Source of the DNA: Delphinus delphis
Lineage: Eukaryota > Chordata > Mammalia > Artiodactyla > Delphinidae
Assembly (NCBI RefSeq): GCF_949987515.2
Contig: NC_082685.1
Span: 31,124,668 to 31,188,667, forward strand
Reading direction: 5' to 3'
Length of the DNA stretch: 64,000 nt
Shown: positions 21,315-33,046 of the stretch, piece after piece
How positions within the stretch are numbered: the first letter of the stretch is position 1
Layout of the letters: each line of letters begins with the position of its first letter
Program-made: the position numbers and the translations under genes
The notes under the pieces: generated by a model
What the model saw: only the letters and a program-made list of their open reading frames with translations
Told to the model about the DNA's origin: nothing
The model's database searches: none

Positions 21315-22365
21315 GTATGAATTAATAAAAATGTTAATTACAATATGTATGTCAGCAGCTTCTCTAAAATATCCTGGCTTCATAACTTATATTGCTATAG
21401 TGTGAAAATTCTAGATATAATGGAAAACATTTACTACATCCTCTAGATAACTTCTAATATTGGTTTCTTTTAACTAGAAAGTTCAATTAATCAGAATGCC
21501 CATTCTCTTTTCCATCACAGAGTTATTTTTATGCTTGTATTCTATATATGACTCAGTTGGATATTGATTCAAATTTTAAGTTTTCTCTTCCATTTCTATC
21601 ATTATAAAAGCATAGTATATGTGAAATATTTATATACTGGGCCACTGACGATAACAATGACAAGCATAATTAGAAATAAAAACTGCCAAAATATGAAATT
21701 CTTAGATTTATGCATGACGAAGCAGACAAAGATTCAGGAAACACACACAGTCACACCACCCAATCAATTAACTTTCTGCAATCAGACATATAACAATTGG
21801 ATTTAAGAGGAACTGAGAACTGTTGTATTAAGATAATATCCTAAAAAAATGATGATAGAAAAGAAAAAGACCGGCTATATAGTGCATGGGGAAAAAAATG
21901 TGGAAATTCTTCTGTATGTTCAACTGCTTAGCAAAACTGTGAGCCCTAGAGTCACTGACATCCCAACAGAATCAAGTTAACTGCATTTACATCTTCCCTG
22001 ACAGAGGACCGTGACCGATCAGCTGATTGTCAGTGTGAACCTTGTGCAATATCTCACCATAACCAAACGGAAATCTCTTCTCTAACATGTCTAAAGCACA
22101 TTGTATCATGATTACTTCAGTATGTAGCACTAAGAGTTTTAAAGGAACACACTACAGGGAAACTAAAAGTGGCAATGAGATGATTTCAATATGAAATGTA
22201 TGTCAAGTTTCTTTCAACAAGCATAGAGGTGCTATTGTAAAATACAGAATTATGAGGGCACTGTAAAGTGAATGCTATGTTGTTTCCTGCCTTACCACTG
22301 TCAGTGTAAGGTGATTTGGTGATTAAGCTACTGTATGATATTGATAAATGAACAAAAAATGGTCA
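21315..22365. other. no recognisable feature
   Basis: AT-rich anonymous sequence with short frames only (longest 80 codons at 21564-21806, no similarity known to me). Confidence 0.4.
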
Positions 22366-22369
22366 AGCC

Positions 22370-22920
22370 TATGGAAGCAGATTCTGACCTGACCTCACTC
22401 CTGGTATTCATAACCTTGTGAAATCATCTCTTCTTGAATGTGGGCCAGGCTACTTGACTTGCTTCTAACAAGCAGAGCATGCAAAATGTGAAGGGATATC
22501 CCTTCCAAGATTAACTTATAAAAGACTATAACTTCCATCGTGCTCATCCTCTGTCTCTCCCTTCCTCTGACTTGCCTACTCTGATGAAGCCAGATGCCAT
22601 ATGGAGAGGCCAACAAGTCAAGAAGCCAATAGCCAATGAGGAACTTGCCCTCAGTTCAAAGTCCTTTGGGAAATTGAATCGTGCAGACAACCATATAAGT
22701 GACTTTGGAAGTAGATCCTTCCCCAGTTGAGCCTTGAAATGAGACCACAGATACTGCAGACATTTTGACTACAGCTTTTGAGAGATTCTGAAGCATAGGA
22801 CCCAGCTAAGCTCTGGCCATATTCCACACCTACAGAAACTGTGAGATGATGTGTTGCTGTTTCAACCCAATGAGTTTTGGAGTAACATGTTATGCAGTGA
22901 TGGATAACTAATGTATTTCT
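22370..22920 (+). mobile_element. MLT1-type MaLR LTR
   Basis: Order of MLT1-class features: 'gaccagctcattcctg'-like start, 'ttataaaagactataacttc', 'gatgaagccagatgccatat', 'ggagaggccaacaagtcaag', 'agttgagccttgaaatgaga', 'ttctgaagcataggaccc', 'agaaactgtgagatgatgtg' and 'gtgatggataactaatg'. It is a second, independently diverged LTR of the type at 20045-20860, in the same orientation. The frames at 22395-22616 and 22651-22929 (minus) are shadows. Confidence 0.65.
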
Positions 22921-23603
22921 CAATGCCATACAGGGCTAGGCAATGCTAAGGGACTTTTGCTATAGTTACATTAAGAAAATTTTTTCTGTGATCAAATTTC
23001 TCTAACAAATACTAAGTATCTTTATAATATTAGGAACCCTCATAGATTCACAGAGAACATGTCAAATTTTATTTTAATAATGAGTTTGAGATTTGGAAAG
23101 AATTTGGCCAAAGTGAAACGGAGCAGGACCCTATGGTCCTTCCCCCCAACCCCATGTCTTCTACCTGCCTTCGGTGTGTGGAAAAACTTTAGCCGAAGAA
23201 TAAGTTTAATCAGAGAAGTGAGCAAATGCAGAAGCAAAGGAAAGCAGTCAACAGACAAAAATAATAATAGTTTAGTCACTAAACAAAGTCAAGGACCTTT
23301 AGTTCCTCCACTAGGGCTATAGATAATATTCTGAGCCATATCATTTGAACTGTCTTGTTGATACTGAAACCCCCACTGGGTAGAAGAAGTTATCTACATG
23401 ATGAACAGACTGTAATCATGACATAAGCTGCCACAATTCTGAGAACTGGCCTCAAAGAAATGGGAACAAACCAATTCTGGAACTGAAGATTAACTGTACT
23501 TAAAGCAATCAAGAGGATGCTGATCAGACCACTGCATGACCAATTTCAAGATGACTGTCAGAGCTGACTGTGCTGTTTCTGCATGTAGCCCCCTCCCTCC
23601 GCC

Positions 23604-23610
23604 TATAAAA
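23604..23610 (+). promoter_or_regulatory. TATA box of the ERV LTR
   Basis: 'tataaaa' preceded by a C-rich block and followed about 84 bases later by the poly(A) signal. It would place the start of R near 23630. Activity in this decayed copy is unknown. Confidence 0.65.
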
Positions 23611-23693
23611 GCTCTTGCCCACTGACTGTCAACGGGGGAGTTGGCCTTTGGACATGAGCCTGCCCTCCCCACCACCAGGTTGCTGACCTCAAC

Positions 23694-23699
23694 AATAAA
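23694..23699 (+). terminator. AATAAA poly(A) signal of the ERV LTR
   Basis: Canonical hexamer in the R/U5 part of the LTR, followed by a T-rich 'ctttcctttcc' stretch that could serve as the downstream element. Confidence 0.65.
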
Positions 23700-23789
23700 G
23701 CAAACTTTCCTTTCCACCAACCTTGTCTCACAAGTACTTGTCTTCTGAGCCGTGAGCAGCTGGACTCCACTTTCGGTAACAAAAGGAAG

Positions 23790-26700
23790 CAGGGGCTAAG
23801 CTAGGATCAGGGAAATCATTTCAATTCTAAACCAGTGCTCAGGAGAAAGCCTGATCTGGGCTGATACTGGATGTGCAGGGGTACGGTGTGGATGGATACA
23901 AAGTGAGGCTTATGTGACGAGCCCCGGCGAGGAACCATGGGAGCAGTGGGCTGATACTGTGTGTTCCTGGCATAAATGGGAAAAGCACAGAACTCACGGG
24001 GACTCCAACTCAGCAAGAGTCCCTTAGGCCATCTAGGTGTTGCATTCTCTTGATTTTTGTAACGCTTATTTCTTCATTTCCTAAAATCATGGAATATATC
24101 AGTTTTAGTTATTTAGTTGCAAGCAACAAAAACAAGCATGAGCCTACTTAAGTAAGACGTTATTGGAAATGGGTAAAGAGGCTTGGAGATTTTAAGAGAA
24201 AAGTTGAATATCTAGGCCTTGAGAAGGAGAGAAACAAGGGACAGTATGCAGGAGCTAATGCAAGAACTAATAACTCGGTATCAATTGGTTTTGTCTTTGT
24301 CATTCTACTCAATATTTAAATTATCTGGAGAAGTCTGGTTGAACTAACCTGAGTTGTACGCTTGTCTCTCACTTTCTTGCTGTGGTCAGTGAGGGCGTGT
24401 TCCTATTTGGTCAAGGGTGTCATGTCCTTTGGGACAATAGTTTGGTCCTACATGAAATGAGATAGAAAAGCAGCGGTTACCTGAAGGGAAATAAGGGTAC
24501 CGTTTAAAAAAAACATAAGGAAAGATATGGGGTTGCTGCACAAGTTAAAACAGCATGTATTCACTATAGAAGCCACCTTGCAATCAGTAGAGCTGTCTCA
24601 GAATCAAAGTAATGTAATTCCTTTAACTGGCATCACTTTTAACAGGCTTGATGCATGTACTGACTAGTGCCTTAAAGGCACCATCTGACACCTGAAATAC
24701 ATTTGATGCTAGGTACAGAGGAAATTGCCTTTCCAGTGAAGGTGTGCTTCACAGCTGCAACTTCATATCCTCTTTAAGCTGCAAAGAAAAATTCAACTGG
24801 CCCTTCAGATGAGGCTGCCCTGCGGCAAGAACTGTAGCAATTCATCCCATCTGGTACTTCCTGATACATAAGACTAGAGATGTTCAATGATGTTACCAAT
24901 TTATAAAGAACTTCAATCAGTTGCCCACTTCTTAGCTGCTATTTCCATGTATAATTACTAAACTGTTTATTACCCCATTTACGCATGATAGAACATCATG
25001 CAATTAAATGGCTTACCCAAATTCATGCAATAGATAGCATACTTGAAATCAGAATACAGATTACTAAGACCCTGTCAAAGGATAATTTTACTACAGTTGC
25101 TTCCTTATTTTCAATGCCTCATCACTACCTGATGACATGTAATCATATATTCAGTTGACATGAAGCTGAAGGGATAACTACCATATTGGATTACTGAATC
25201 AGAATCCAGAAAAGTCATGTTAACCTGGAATGATATGCCAAGTCATGAATTCAATCAGGATAAATGTCAAGCCCTGTGCAGAGGAATACTGGGTAAGTAT
25301 AGGTAGGTTGTGATATAACTTAACAGTAAAAGACCTAAAATTTAGTGAAATATGATAAATATAGGGAAAAAATGCAACCTAATTACCTAATTGTTAATAT
25401 CCTACAAAACAAATCTACTCTTGGAATGTATTAAGACATTTATGTGTTGAGGTTCCGTCCTTTCCTAAGTTCACCAAACTAGATTCATAAAAGTTAAAAC
25501 ACAATTTATTTTTGGAAACTTGTTCTGCTCTGAATCCCTTTCCAAACTGATGCAGACAAGAAAAGAAAGTTAAATGTCCTTTCTCACTTTTTCAATAGCT
25601 TAAAATAAGCCTTAAACAACGCAGGGGTTGCTTTTGTATCCTCAGTCTCTAACATAGTTACCTCCTACAGAAATTTGTTTTCTCAAACTCCAGGAAACTT
25701 AAAGTTGCCCTTCCCTGTGGTAGACATTTGGAGGATTGTCTGCCCTGGTCTAGAGCCATCTGCTTTCTCCTGAAATTGTCTGATTCTGATCTAGGCGTGA
25801 GCTTCCAGGAGTGCTGTTGAATAACATCACCCCATGTCCCTAGGATCTCAGCTCCAACTGGTTAGTGGGGGAGAATACTTGCTCTAAACTGTGTTGGGAC
25901 AGGTGGCTTATCTCTTCTTAGATTTGGAATTCTAACTAAGGACAGTTGGTTGATGTGAGAAAATCTTAAAGAAAACATGTAAAACTGATAGCCAGGAATG
26001 TTGCATAAGCCAGTCTGCAGAGAGAGAAAAAGGATAAAGCAAACCAAAGGTCTAGAGAGGAAATAAGATATAAGATGGATACTGATAAAGAGCGAGAAAG
26101 AAAAAGAAAAAAGGGATGAATGGACAAACTTTATGGATGTTTTAAAGCTCTACAGATCCTTGTTCTAATTCCTTTCTGAAGGCTGGCTACATTCCTAAGC
26201 TTCATTTCCGTGAGACGCTTCTGAATTTTTATAGTTTCTATAATACAGACTCCTTGTCTGACTTAAGCAAAATACATACCAATAGTCCAAGATCTTAAGG
26301 AATTCCACAGACCTTTCAAGCCCAAAGCACCAGCCAAAGCCCCCAACCCATAAATCCCTCCCACTCTTTTATTTTATAGTTTCTTCACACTTTCATCTAA
26401 CATGGAAACACAAATTCTTTGCAGTCAATGTTACTAAAGACTTAGAGGCATTGGCAATATCCATAGGTTTAGACAAGGTCTGAAATGATAACTTGAAACA
26501 GGGACCCATTAGGAACTGTAGAAGCCCCTCAGGATTGTCAGCTTGGAAAAGAGGTGACTAGAAAAGGTAAATGATCTGTCTGCAAGGTATGTAAGGAAAT
26601 ATTTAACTTAATGTTTTATGTAGGATGACTTTTTCTTAATGCAGGACCATTAAAATAAAATGGGTTCTTCTGAAAGGTAGTAAGTTCCCTGAAACTAGAC

Positions 26701-27600
26701 GTATTCCAACAATATGTAGCTGCCCTCTTAGTAGAGTGTAGGAAAAACTATTCAAGCATCAAATCAAATGAGTGGTTGTATTCGTTTATCTCTAAATTCC
26801 CTGACAACTCTAAGATTCAATGATTCGTCGATGTATCCCAAATGCCTGTAGCATATACTGTAAAATGTGATATTAATCTCTATATGGCTAACAACATCTT
26901 GTTGAAATCACAATATGTAGTACTAGACAAAACTTTCTGATGGACAGGCATTACGAAAATATTCAAGGCAATCATATTTACCAATCGTATGACCTGATCC
27001 CCAAACAAAGGAGAAATGACATTTCTCCTTTACAATGACATTTAAAGGTGGACTTTTAAGATCAACTGTGTAGAAAAACAGCAATAAGTACAAGGTGGTT
27101 CAAACACATGTTCAGTCTTAATGACATCATTTCTGAATTGTGTCTTCAGCTGAATCATCAAGCCTGAAGTACTGTGATCTCACCCTTCTAGAAAGCTTTA
27201 CAATCACACGTTTGCTATTGTTGCCAAGGTCACAAATTAAGCTCATTAGAAGCTTCAAGTTTTTAAAGTGTGTTGTTCCTCCTTTTCAAAAGTGCTTACT
27301 GTATAATCCAGACGTCCTCAGATGGATTCTTTTATTTTTTTAAATAAATTTATAATGCAGTTTCTGCTATTAGGGCACATTACAACAAAAAGATTAAGCC
27401 AGTTAAAGCACAGAAACAATTACTAAATCTCATTCAGCTGGATGCTCTGATAGTCTAGGTACTCTTCTCTTCCAGACAATGGTGAGAGTGACATACAAGA
27501 GAGTAACTGTGTCCTGTTTCCCACAATTCCTTCCCTCCAAATACCCAGAGCATATTTGATACCAAAAACCCCATCTCCTCCTTCTTCTTTATATTATTTA
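23790..27600. other. no recognisable gene; sparse repeats
   Basis: About 3.8 kb without a credible frame (longest 67 codons). A stretch at about 24095-24490 beginning 'tttagttgcaagcaacaaaa' resembles a common mammalian interspersed repeat that I cannot name safely. A MIR-like block may lie at about 24955-25065. The rest looks unique. A 25-base palindrome is listed separately. Confidence 0.4.
27007..27031. repeat. 25-base perfect palindrome
   Basis: Arms of 12 bases (27007-27018 and 27020-27031) are exact inverse complements around a single A at 27019. It can form a hairpin but lacks a T run for a terminator-like signal, and mammalian terminators do not use this form. Confidence 0.9.
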
Positions 27601-27617
27601 AGATTATCCATACATGT

Positions 27618-28015
27618 TGGGCTTATTGGTGTCTCCCAAAACACATGTTCATGTTCTAATCCTTGGAAACTGTGAATATTACCATATATGGCAAAACAGT
27701 AAGTATTATCCTGTATAACAAAAGATGCAGTTAAATTAAGAATGTTTAGAGGAGAGGATTATCCTGGATTTTACGGGTGGGACCTAAATGCTCTCACAAG
27801 TCCTTATAAGAGAGAGGCAGGGGGAGATCACACACACAGAAGTGGAACAGACAATTTGGGATGGAGTCAGAGATTGGAGTGATGTGGTCCCAAGCCAGGG
27901 AATACTAGCAACCACCAGAAGCTGGAAGTGAGAAGAAGTGGAGTCTCCTTAGAGTCTCTGAGGGAATGAGGTCCTGTTGTCATCCTAATTTCTGGCTTCT
28001 TGTTTATTAAATGTG
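27618..28015 (+). mobile_element. MLT1-type MaLR LTR
   Basis: Clear landmarks: 'ccttggaaactgtgaatatt', 'accatatatggcaaaacag', 'ggattatcctggattttacg', 'ggtgggacctaaatgctctc', 'gagagaggcagggggagatc', 'gagtcagagattggagtgat', 'accaccagaagctggaagtg' and 'ctaatttctggcttctt'. Noncoding LTR, well preserved for its class, no internal region attached. Confidence 0.75.
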
Positions 28016-28079
28016 TGCCTATTTTCTGTATTTGTCCTTGAGTTAGGGATGAAGCACTCCTAAATCAATAATCTGATAT

Positions 28080-28318
28080 TTTTAAAGACATGTCCTGCAC
28101 AGACAATCCATAAAAAAGAGATCTGAAAGCGTTCTCTAAACATATGAAAAGATATCTTCATTCTCGATCAGAAGTGTAATTAAAACTGCTCTGAGATACC
28201 ATTTCTAAACTATCAGATTGGCAAAAATTCAAAAGCTTGACAATTCCCACTGTGTTGGAGAGCCTGTAGAGAAGCAATCTCAGACATTCCTGGTGGGAAT
28301 GTAAAACGCACAACCCTA
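28080..28318 (+). mobile_element. old L1 LINE fragment (5' part)
   Basis: Sense ORF2-end sequence: 'acatatgaaaagatatcttc', 'agtgtaattaaaactgctct', 'gagataccatttctaaac', 'agattggcaaaaattcaaaa' and 'attcctggtgggaatgtaaa'. It breaks off exactly where a younger L1 tail is inserted and resumes at 28646. Confidence 0.75.
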
Positions 28319-28645
28319 GGGCAGGAATAGAGACATAGACGTAGAGAATGGACATGTGGACACAGCGGGGTAAGGCGAGGATGGGACGAACTGGGAGATT
28401 AGGTTTGACATAAATACGCTACCATGTGTGAAATAGATAGCTAGTGGGAACCTGCTGTACAGCACAGGGAGCTCAGCTCGGTGCTCTGTGATGACCTAGA
28501 TGCAGGGGGGAAGGAGGGGCGGGAGGTCCAAGAGGGAGGGGATATAGGTATACATATAGCTGATTCACTTTGTTGTGCAGCAGAAACTAACACAACATTG
28601 TCCAGCAATTTTACTCCAATAAAAAAATGAAAAGAAAAAAATATT
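28319..28645 (+). mobile_element. young L1 3' end inserted in an older L1
   Basis: Sense cetartiodactyl L1 3' UTR: 'gagaatggacatgtggacac', 'gggagattaggtttgacata', 'agctagtgggaacctgctgt', 'acagcacagggagctcagct', 'gaggggatataggtatacat' and 'aacattgtccagcaatttta', then AATAAA and an A-rich tail. 5'-truncated to about 330 bp. Confidence 0.92.
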
Positions 28646-30180
28646 CTATCAAACTACACTGCACTTAACCTCTCAATCTAGTAGTCCTACTTCCAGGAAC
28701 TTACCCTGAAGATATACCTCCAAAATACAAAAATGCAGTAATAATATGCATATGAATAAGGTGATTCACTGAAGCATTATTTGTAATTGCAAAATATTGG
28801 ACACTACCTCAGTCTCCAAGCATAGGAGAGTGGGTGAATTTATGGAGTGCTATGCTGCTGTGAAAAAGAACGAGGAAGGACACTATTAACAAGACAGACT
28901 CTTAAGTGAAACAGCAGAGTGTAAAACAAGATACATGTAATGCTATATATTGTATAAAAAAGAACAGAAAATAAGAAAATATACATTCACTTGCTTATCA
29001 TTACAAGCAACCACAAGAAGCACAAACCGGAGAAAATGAAGTTGTTTAACTACACTGGGTGAGGTGGAGGAAGGGAAAAGAGAAAGAGTGACACTCCTCT
29101 GAGTATACCATTATGTACAGTTATGACTTTTTAAGCATGTTAATATCCTACATATTTTAAAATATTAACTACATTAATAAGAATGGGAAGGGAAAAAACT
29201 GCAAGCAAACTGAAACAAATGAGTCTAATCATATGTCAAGTGAACCCTAAAATCATATGTCAGGTGAACCCTATAACTGAGAAAAACTAATCTAAGTACT
29301 TGTGAGAGAGCATTTAGCTATATACCCTTACCCTTGGGCAGAGTGGGATGTAGGGTGGAGTGGCAGAACACAAACAGATCCTAAATTCTTTTTAGTAGTT
29401 TTGTTTATAATAACTGAATGTACGAAGAAGAGAAGGAAAGTAAGAGAAAAGAAAAAAACAATAATTATACAACAGAGAAAGGAGAAATGGGCAACACCTT
29501 GACCAGATGTTAAAATTAACACCATTGATGAGGACAGATGGACACTGTGTGGCTCCAAATGAAGGACAAGATCTATCGACTAAGCAGTATACAAGTGACA
29601 ATGCATAAGCACAATCTAGTCGACAAGCAAATATCAAACCAACATGCAATGAGAAATATTCTATTTTTAAAAAGGTGGGAGGATATTTTTCCAAAAATGT
29701 CAATGTCATTAAAGACAAAGAAAGAATATGTAAGTGATCCAGATTGAGGGACTAAATATACATGACTAGTAAATGTAATACCAGAACCTAAACTAGATCC
29801 TGTACTGGTAGAGAAAAAAATTGCTATAAAGGATATTGGATCACTGACCAAATTGAAGGTGGATAGTAGTTTAGACAAAGGTATTGTATACATGTAGATC
29901 TATGAAGCTGACAACAGTAATGTGGTTATATAAGAGAATATCCCTAATCTCTGGAAATCCTGTGCTGAAGAATTTATGATGTATAAAATTTACATTCAAA
30001 TGATATAGAAAAAAATAATTCTCTCTATACACATATATAAAGAGGGTATGAGACAGAGAAAGAGAGAACATAAATGATAAAGCAAATGAAATAAAATATT
30101 AAGAATAGGCAGATTTAGATGAAAGGTTTACAGATATTCTTTGTACTATTTTGGTGATATTAAGTTTAAAATTACCCCAA
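28646..30180 (+). mobile_element. old L1 LINE fragment(s), 3' part
   Basis: Continues the split element with 'gtagtcctacttccaggaac', 'aataaggtgattcactgaag', 'cattatttgtaattgcaaaa' and 'gctatgctgctgtgaaaaag'. From about 29380 a second old L1-type 3' UTR follows ('cagatcctaaattc', 'ttgaccagatgttaaaatta', 'gagggactaaatatacatga', 'attctttgtactattttgg'). The boundary between them is unclear. Frames at 29302-29893 on both strands are shadows. Confidence 0.58.
29228..29275. repeat. 24-bp tandem duplication
   Basis: Two near-identical 24-base units (29228-29251 and 29252-29275) sharing 'atcatatgtca' and 'gtgaaccct', within the old L1 stretch. Confidence 0.85.
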
Positions 30181-30184
30181 GCAA

Positions 30185-33045
30185 AAAGTAAATCCAAAAT
30201 ATATCCAAAACCAGAAATTTTTTGAATCTTGAAATTGCTCAATGCCAAAATAAAAAGTTATTTCTACTTAACATATTTTATAATCAAGATACATCTACCC
30301 ACTATTCTCCCCTGCCCGCAAAACACACACACAAACAATACCTCAAGCCTCAAAGAGCTTACAACCTAACTGAGGTAATGAAAACTGTCACAAGAATAAA
30401 ATTAACAACTTCAAGTCTCAAATAAATGCTAAGTGAAAGGTGCATGTAACAGTTACTACAGACATTTGTTCCTTATCTAATCGAAATTCTATTTTTTATC
30501 ATTTCTGCTCTTTCTTTTTTTATCCAAGTGAGTCGATGAAAAAATGTTTATTACTTTTTGCTAAATAACCTCACACATACTTGAAAACCTATTGAAATAT
30601 TGTGTATCTTTTGTTCGTCAGCTTGAGGAACTCTACTTCCTCAAATCTGTTGATCTTGCTCATATTAATTCCCTCCCTCAAGAGTACTATATGCTGATCA
30701 GCTGCCATTTATGCAAGCCTGAGGCTAACAGAAGATGCTTTACCGGCAGCCTTCTGTGTCTAAGTATTAGAACTTCTGTTATATGCTTCAAATAATAAAT
30801 TTGGGGTTCAGTTGATTCAATTTTTCATCTATTACAGGGTCTTTTCCCCAATGTTAAAAAGGAAGCTTTTTTTTTCCCCAGTAGAGAAGAAAACTTGGTG
30901 ATACGAGCTGACGAAATTTCATTTAACTACTGATTACCCAACTGTACTCATCACGCAGATTTTTGCTATACTTATCACTACATGGTTTTCAAGTACTTTG
31001 AACACTTTCTGTCAAGCTAAAATTTTACTGCCAAAGTAGCTGAGCATAAAATTTGATTACATTAATTTCCTCCATTCATAATGTGGAATATTTTTTAAAA
31101 GTAGTTTTTGTTCTTGTTTGTGAACCATGGTTTGTTTATTGTTAATTAGGATAATAGAAAAATAATAGTACCTTTAAAGATAACTTGTTCAAGAAGCATA
31201 TCTGACATTAGAACAGAAACAGATGATATTTTTAAATTAATGCATAAGCACTAATGAGTAACCCAAAAGAAGTTTAAATTCTTTCCATTATAGCCATGTC
31301 AAGGTTGTAAACTTGAAGTTCAAATATCCCTAAAATAATCTGACAATAATTCAAATGTTTGTCAGCAAAATATGTAAAGCATTCCAATATACTGAATACT
31401 GCATGAGTTTACAAGAACTTTCTCTCTATTTATATTTCTGTTTGTAGAACTTTCAGAATTTTACAGCCTTTTTCAATCTTCATGAATTCTTTATTCTTTC
31501 CTCCACTTCCTCTTTTCCTCCTTCCTTCTTTTCCTCTCTTTCTTCTTTCCTTCCTTCCTGATAGGGGCAACAAATGAGTTATAATTTTTCACTGACTGCC
31601 CACTATGCCTCAAATAAGTGTAGAAATCTGAGATTCCAGTTTTCTTTCCGCAATTGCTTGTTTGTAGTCACAAGTCACTCCTCCTTTTAAATATATCATC
31701 ACCTTTCTTTGTTCTCTTTCTTTTAGTAATAAATATGGGCATTGAAGTGTAATTTTTTACTCATTCATCCATTAATTTATTTATGAATGCATGTGTGCAA
31801 TTTATTAATTCATTTCATCATGTTCCAGACACAATCAAAAGTTGACATAAAATCATAAAAAGAAGTGTGTTTCTTTGTTTTTTAAGTACCCTACCTGAGT
31901 CTCCCAATTAGAGGCAGCATCTGCTTTTTGATTTCAGGTGTGTAGCCAGCCAGGATAATCTATTTAAAATGTACAAAGGGATGAACTGGAAAGAACAATT
32001 AAATATGTTCATTGCTAATGAATGATTTTCATGCTGGGTTAGCCCATAAAAAAGTAATGAGAGTTATACAATGGGCAGCTCTTAGGAACTATCCAGTTCC
32101 TTAATTCATGTTCACCCACTGGCTGAAAATGGATTCAAATGGATTCATCAGTATACAGTCTACCAGCTAGCATTTGCCACGTAGGAGAGATTTTCACTGT
32201 CAAGTCTAATGAGATATTTCTAATGGCAGGTAGTTCCTGGCAACTGCTGGTAGCATTTATCTGGAATAAGAAAAGTATAAATGAATTCCATGACAACCTG
32301 TCCTGGCAGCAGGAAAAGATAAAGGAGCATGCAGAAGGGATAGATCACCTGAAGGTGTAGGGAGAAATACAATGAAAGCTGGTTTAAAGGCTAAGAAGGC
32401 ACACTTTCTATCACACAGTTGCCTTGGGTCACCTGGTACAGAAAGAGGAATTTTCTGTAGATATTCAGATAAAGATGGAGAGGAGTGTGCTTCCTGGCAA
32501 AAGATGAAACCTTTCCAGGAACCCTCTAGAATATCCAGTTAAAGATATTGTCTCACTGCAGATTTCATAGCCCCATTCCACAACTGAGCTTTTGGTTTAT
32601 GTCCTTTTAAATTTTTCACTTAAAGTACAGAGATTAGAAGCTTTTAAAGACTTGAAGATTATCATCATACTATAGCAAATCACATCTGTTGTGCCCTCTT
32701 ATTTTGATTTCTTCAATAGAGTGCAGTGTCCTTAAAACTGTTTCTTATTCATATTCATACTTGCTTCCTAAGGACCCAAGTAATCAATAAGTTTGATCGT
32801 TACTACCCATATCAGTCATTAGGGGATCATTCTATTGTCAATCACTCTCCTACTTTTTATAGTAATTTATTAACCAATTATTACAGTAATACAGTAATCA
32901 CATAACCAAGTTTTGTGTTTCAAAAGATGTTAATGGTAATATGCCTTTTCACAAGGCTTCACCATCTAACTCTTGCTTATATCTTTTCATAGCATCCTTG
33001 GTATAAGGTTGTGTAGACATAATGAAAAACGTTGAGGAAAACACG
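30185..33045. other. no recognisable gene; pyrimidine tract
   Basis: Longest frame 73 codons (32139-32360), no similarity known to me. A C/T-rich tract lies at about 31495-31560 and a weak L2-like block at about 31750-31830. The rest appears unique. Confidence 0.4.
31495..31560. repeat. polypyrimidine tract
   Basis: TTCC and TTTC units with few purines on the plus strand. It resembles a decayed (TTCC)n microsatellite. With no downstream AG plus exon frame, I do not read it as a splice acceptor. Confidence 0.8.
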
Positions 33046-33046
33046 G

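Larger units (their letters stand above)
23114..23781 (+). mobile_element. ERV long terminal repeat with 4-bp target duplication
   Basis: A 668-bp unit starts TG and ends CA ('ggtaaca'), flanked by identical 'aaag' at 23110-23113 and 23782-23785. Inside are a TATA box (23604-23610) and, 84 bases on, an AATAAA signal (23694-23699), the order of U3, R and U5. The GC-rich 'ctccctccgcctataaaagc' context is typical of ERV1-class LTRs, and a 4-bp duplication fits that class. No retroviral genes or second LTR adjoin it, so it is probably a solo LTR. The exact family is not identified. Confidence 0.72.

Noticed and set aside
29302..29893. Frames up to 108 codons on both strands
   Set aside because: They lie within an old L1 3' UTR and differ in frame and strand without any conserved motif.
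31495..31570. Polypyrimidine tract as a splice acceptor
   Set aside because: No exon-like frame follows the next AG, and the tract has the make-up of a decayed TTCC microsatellite.
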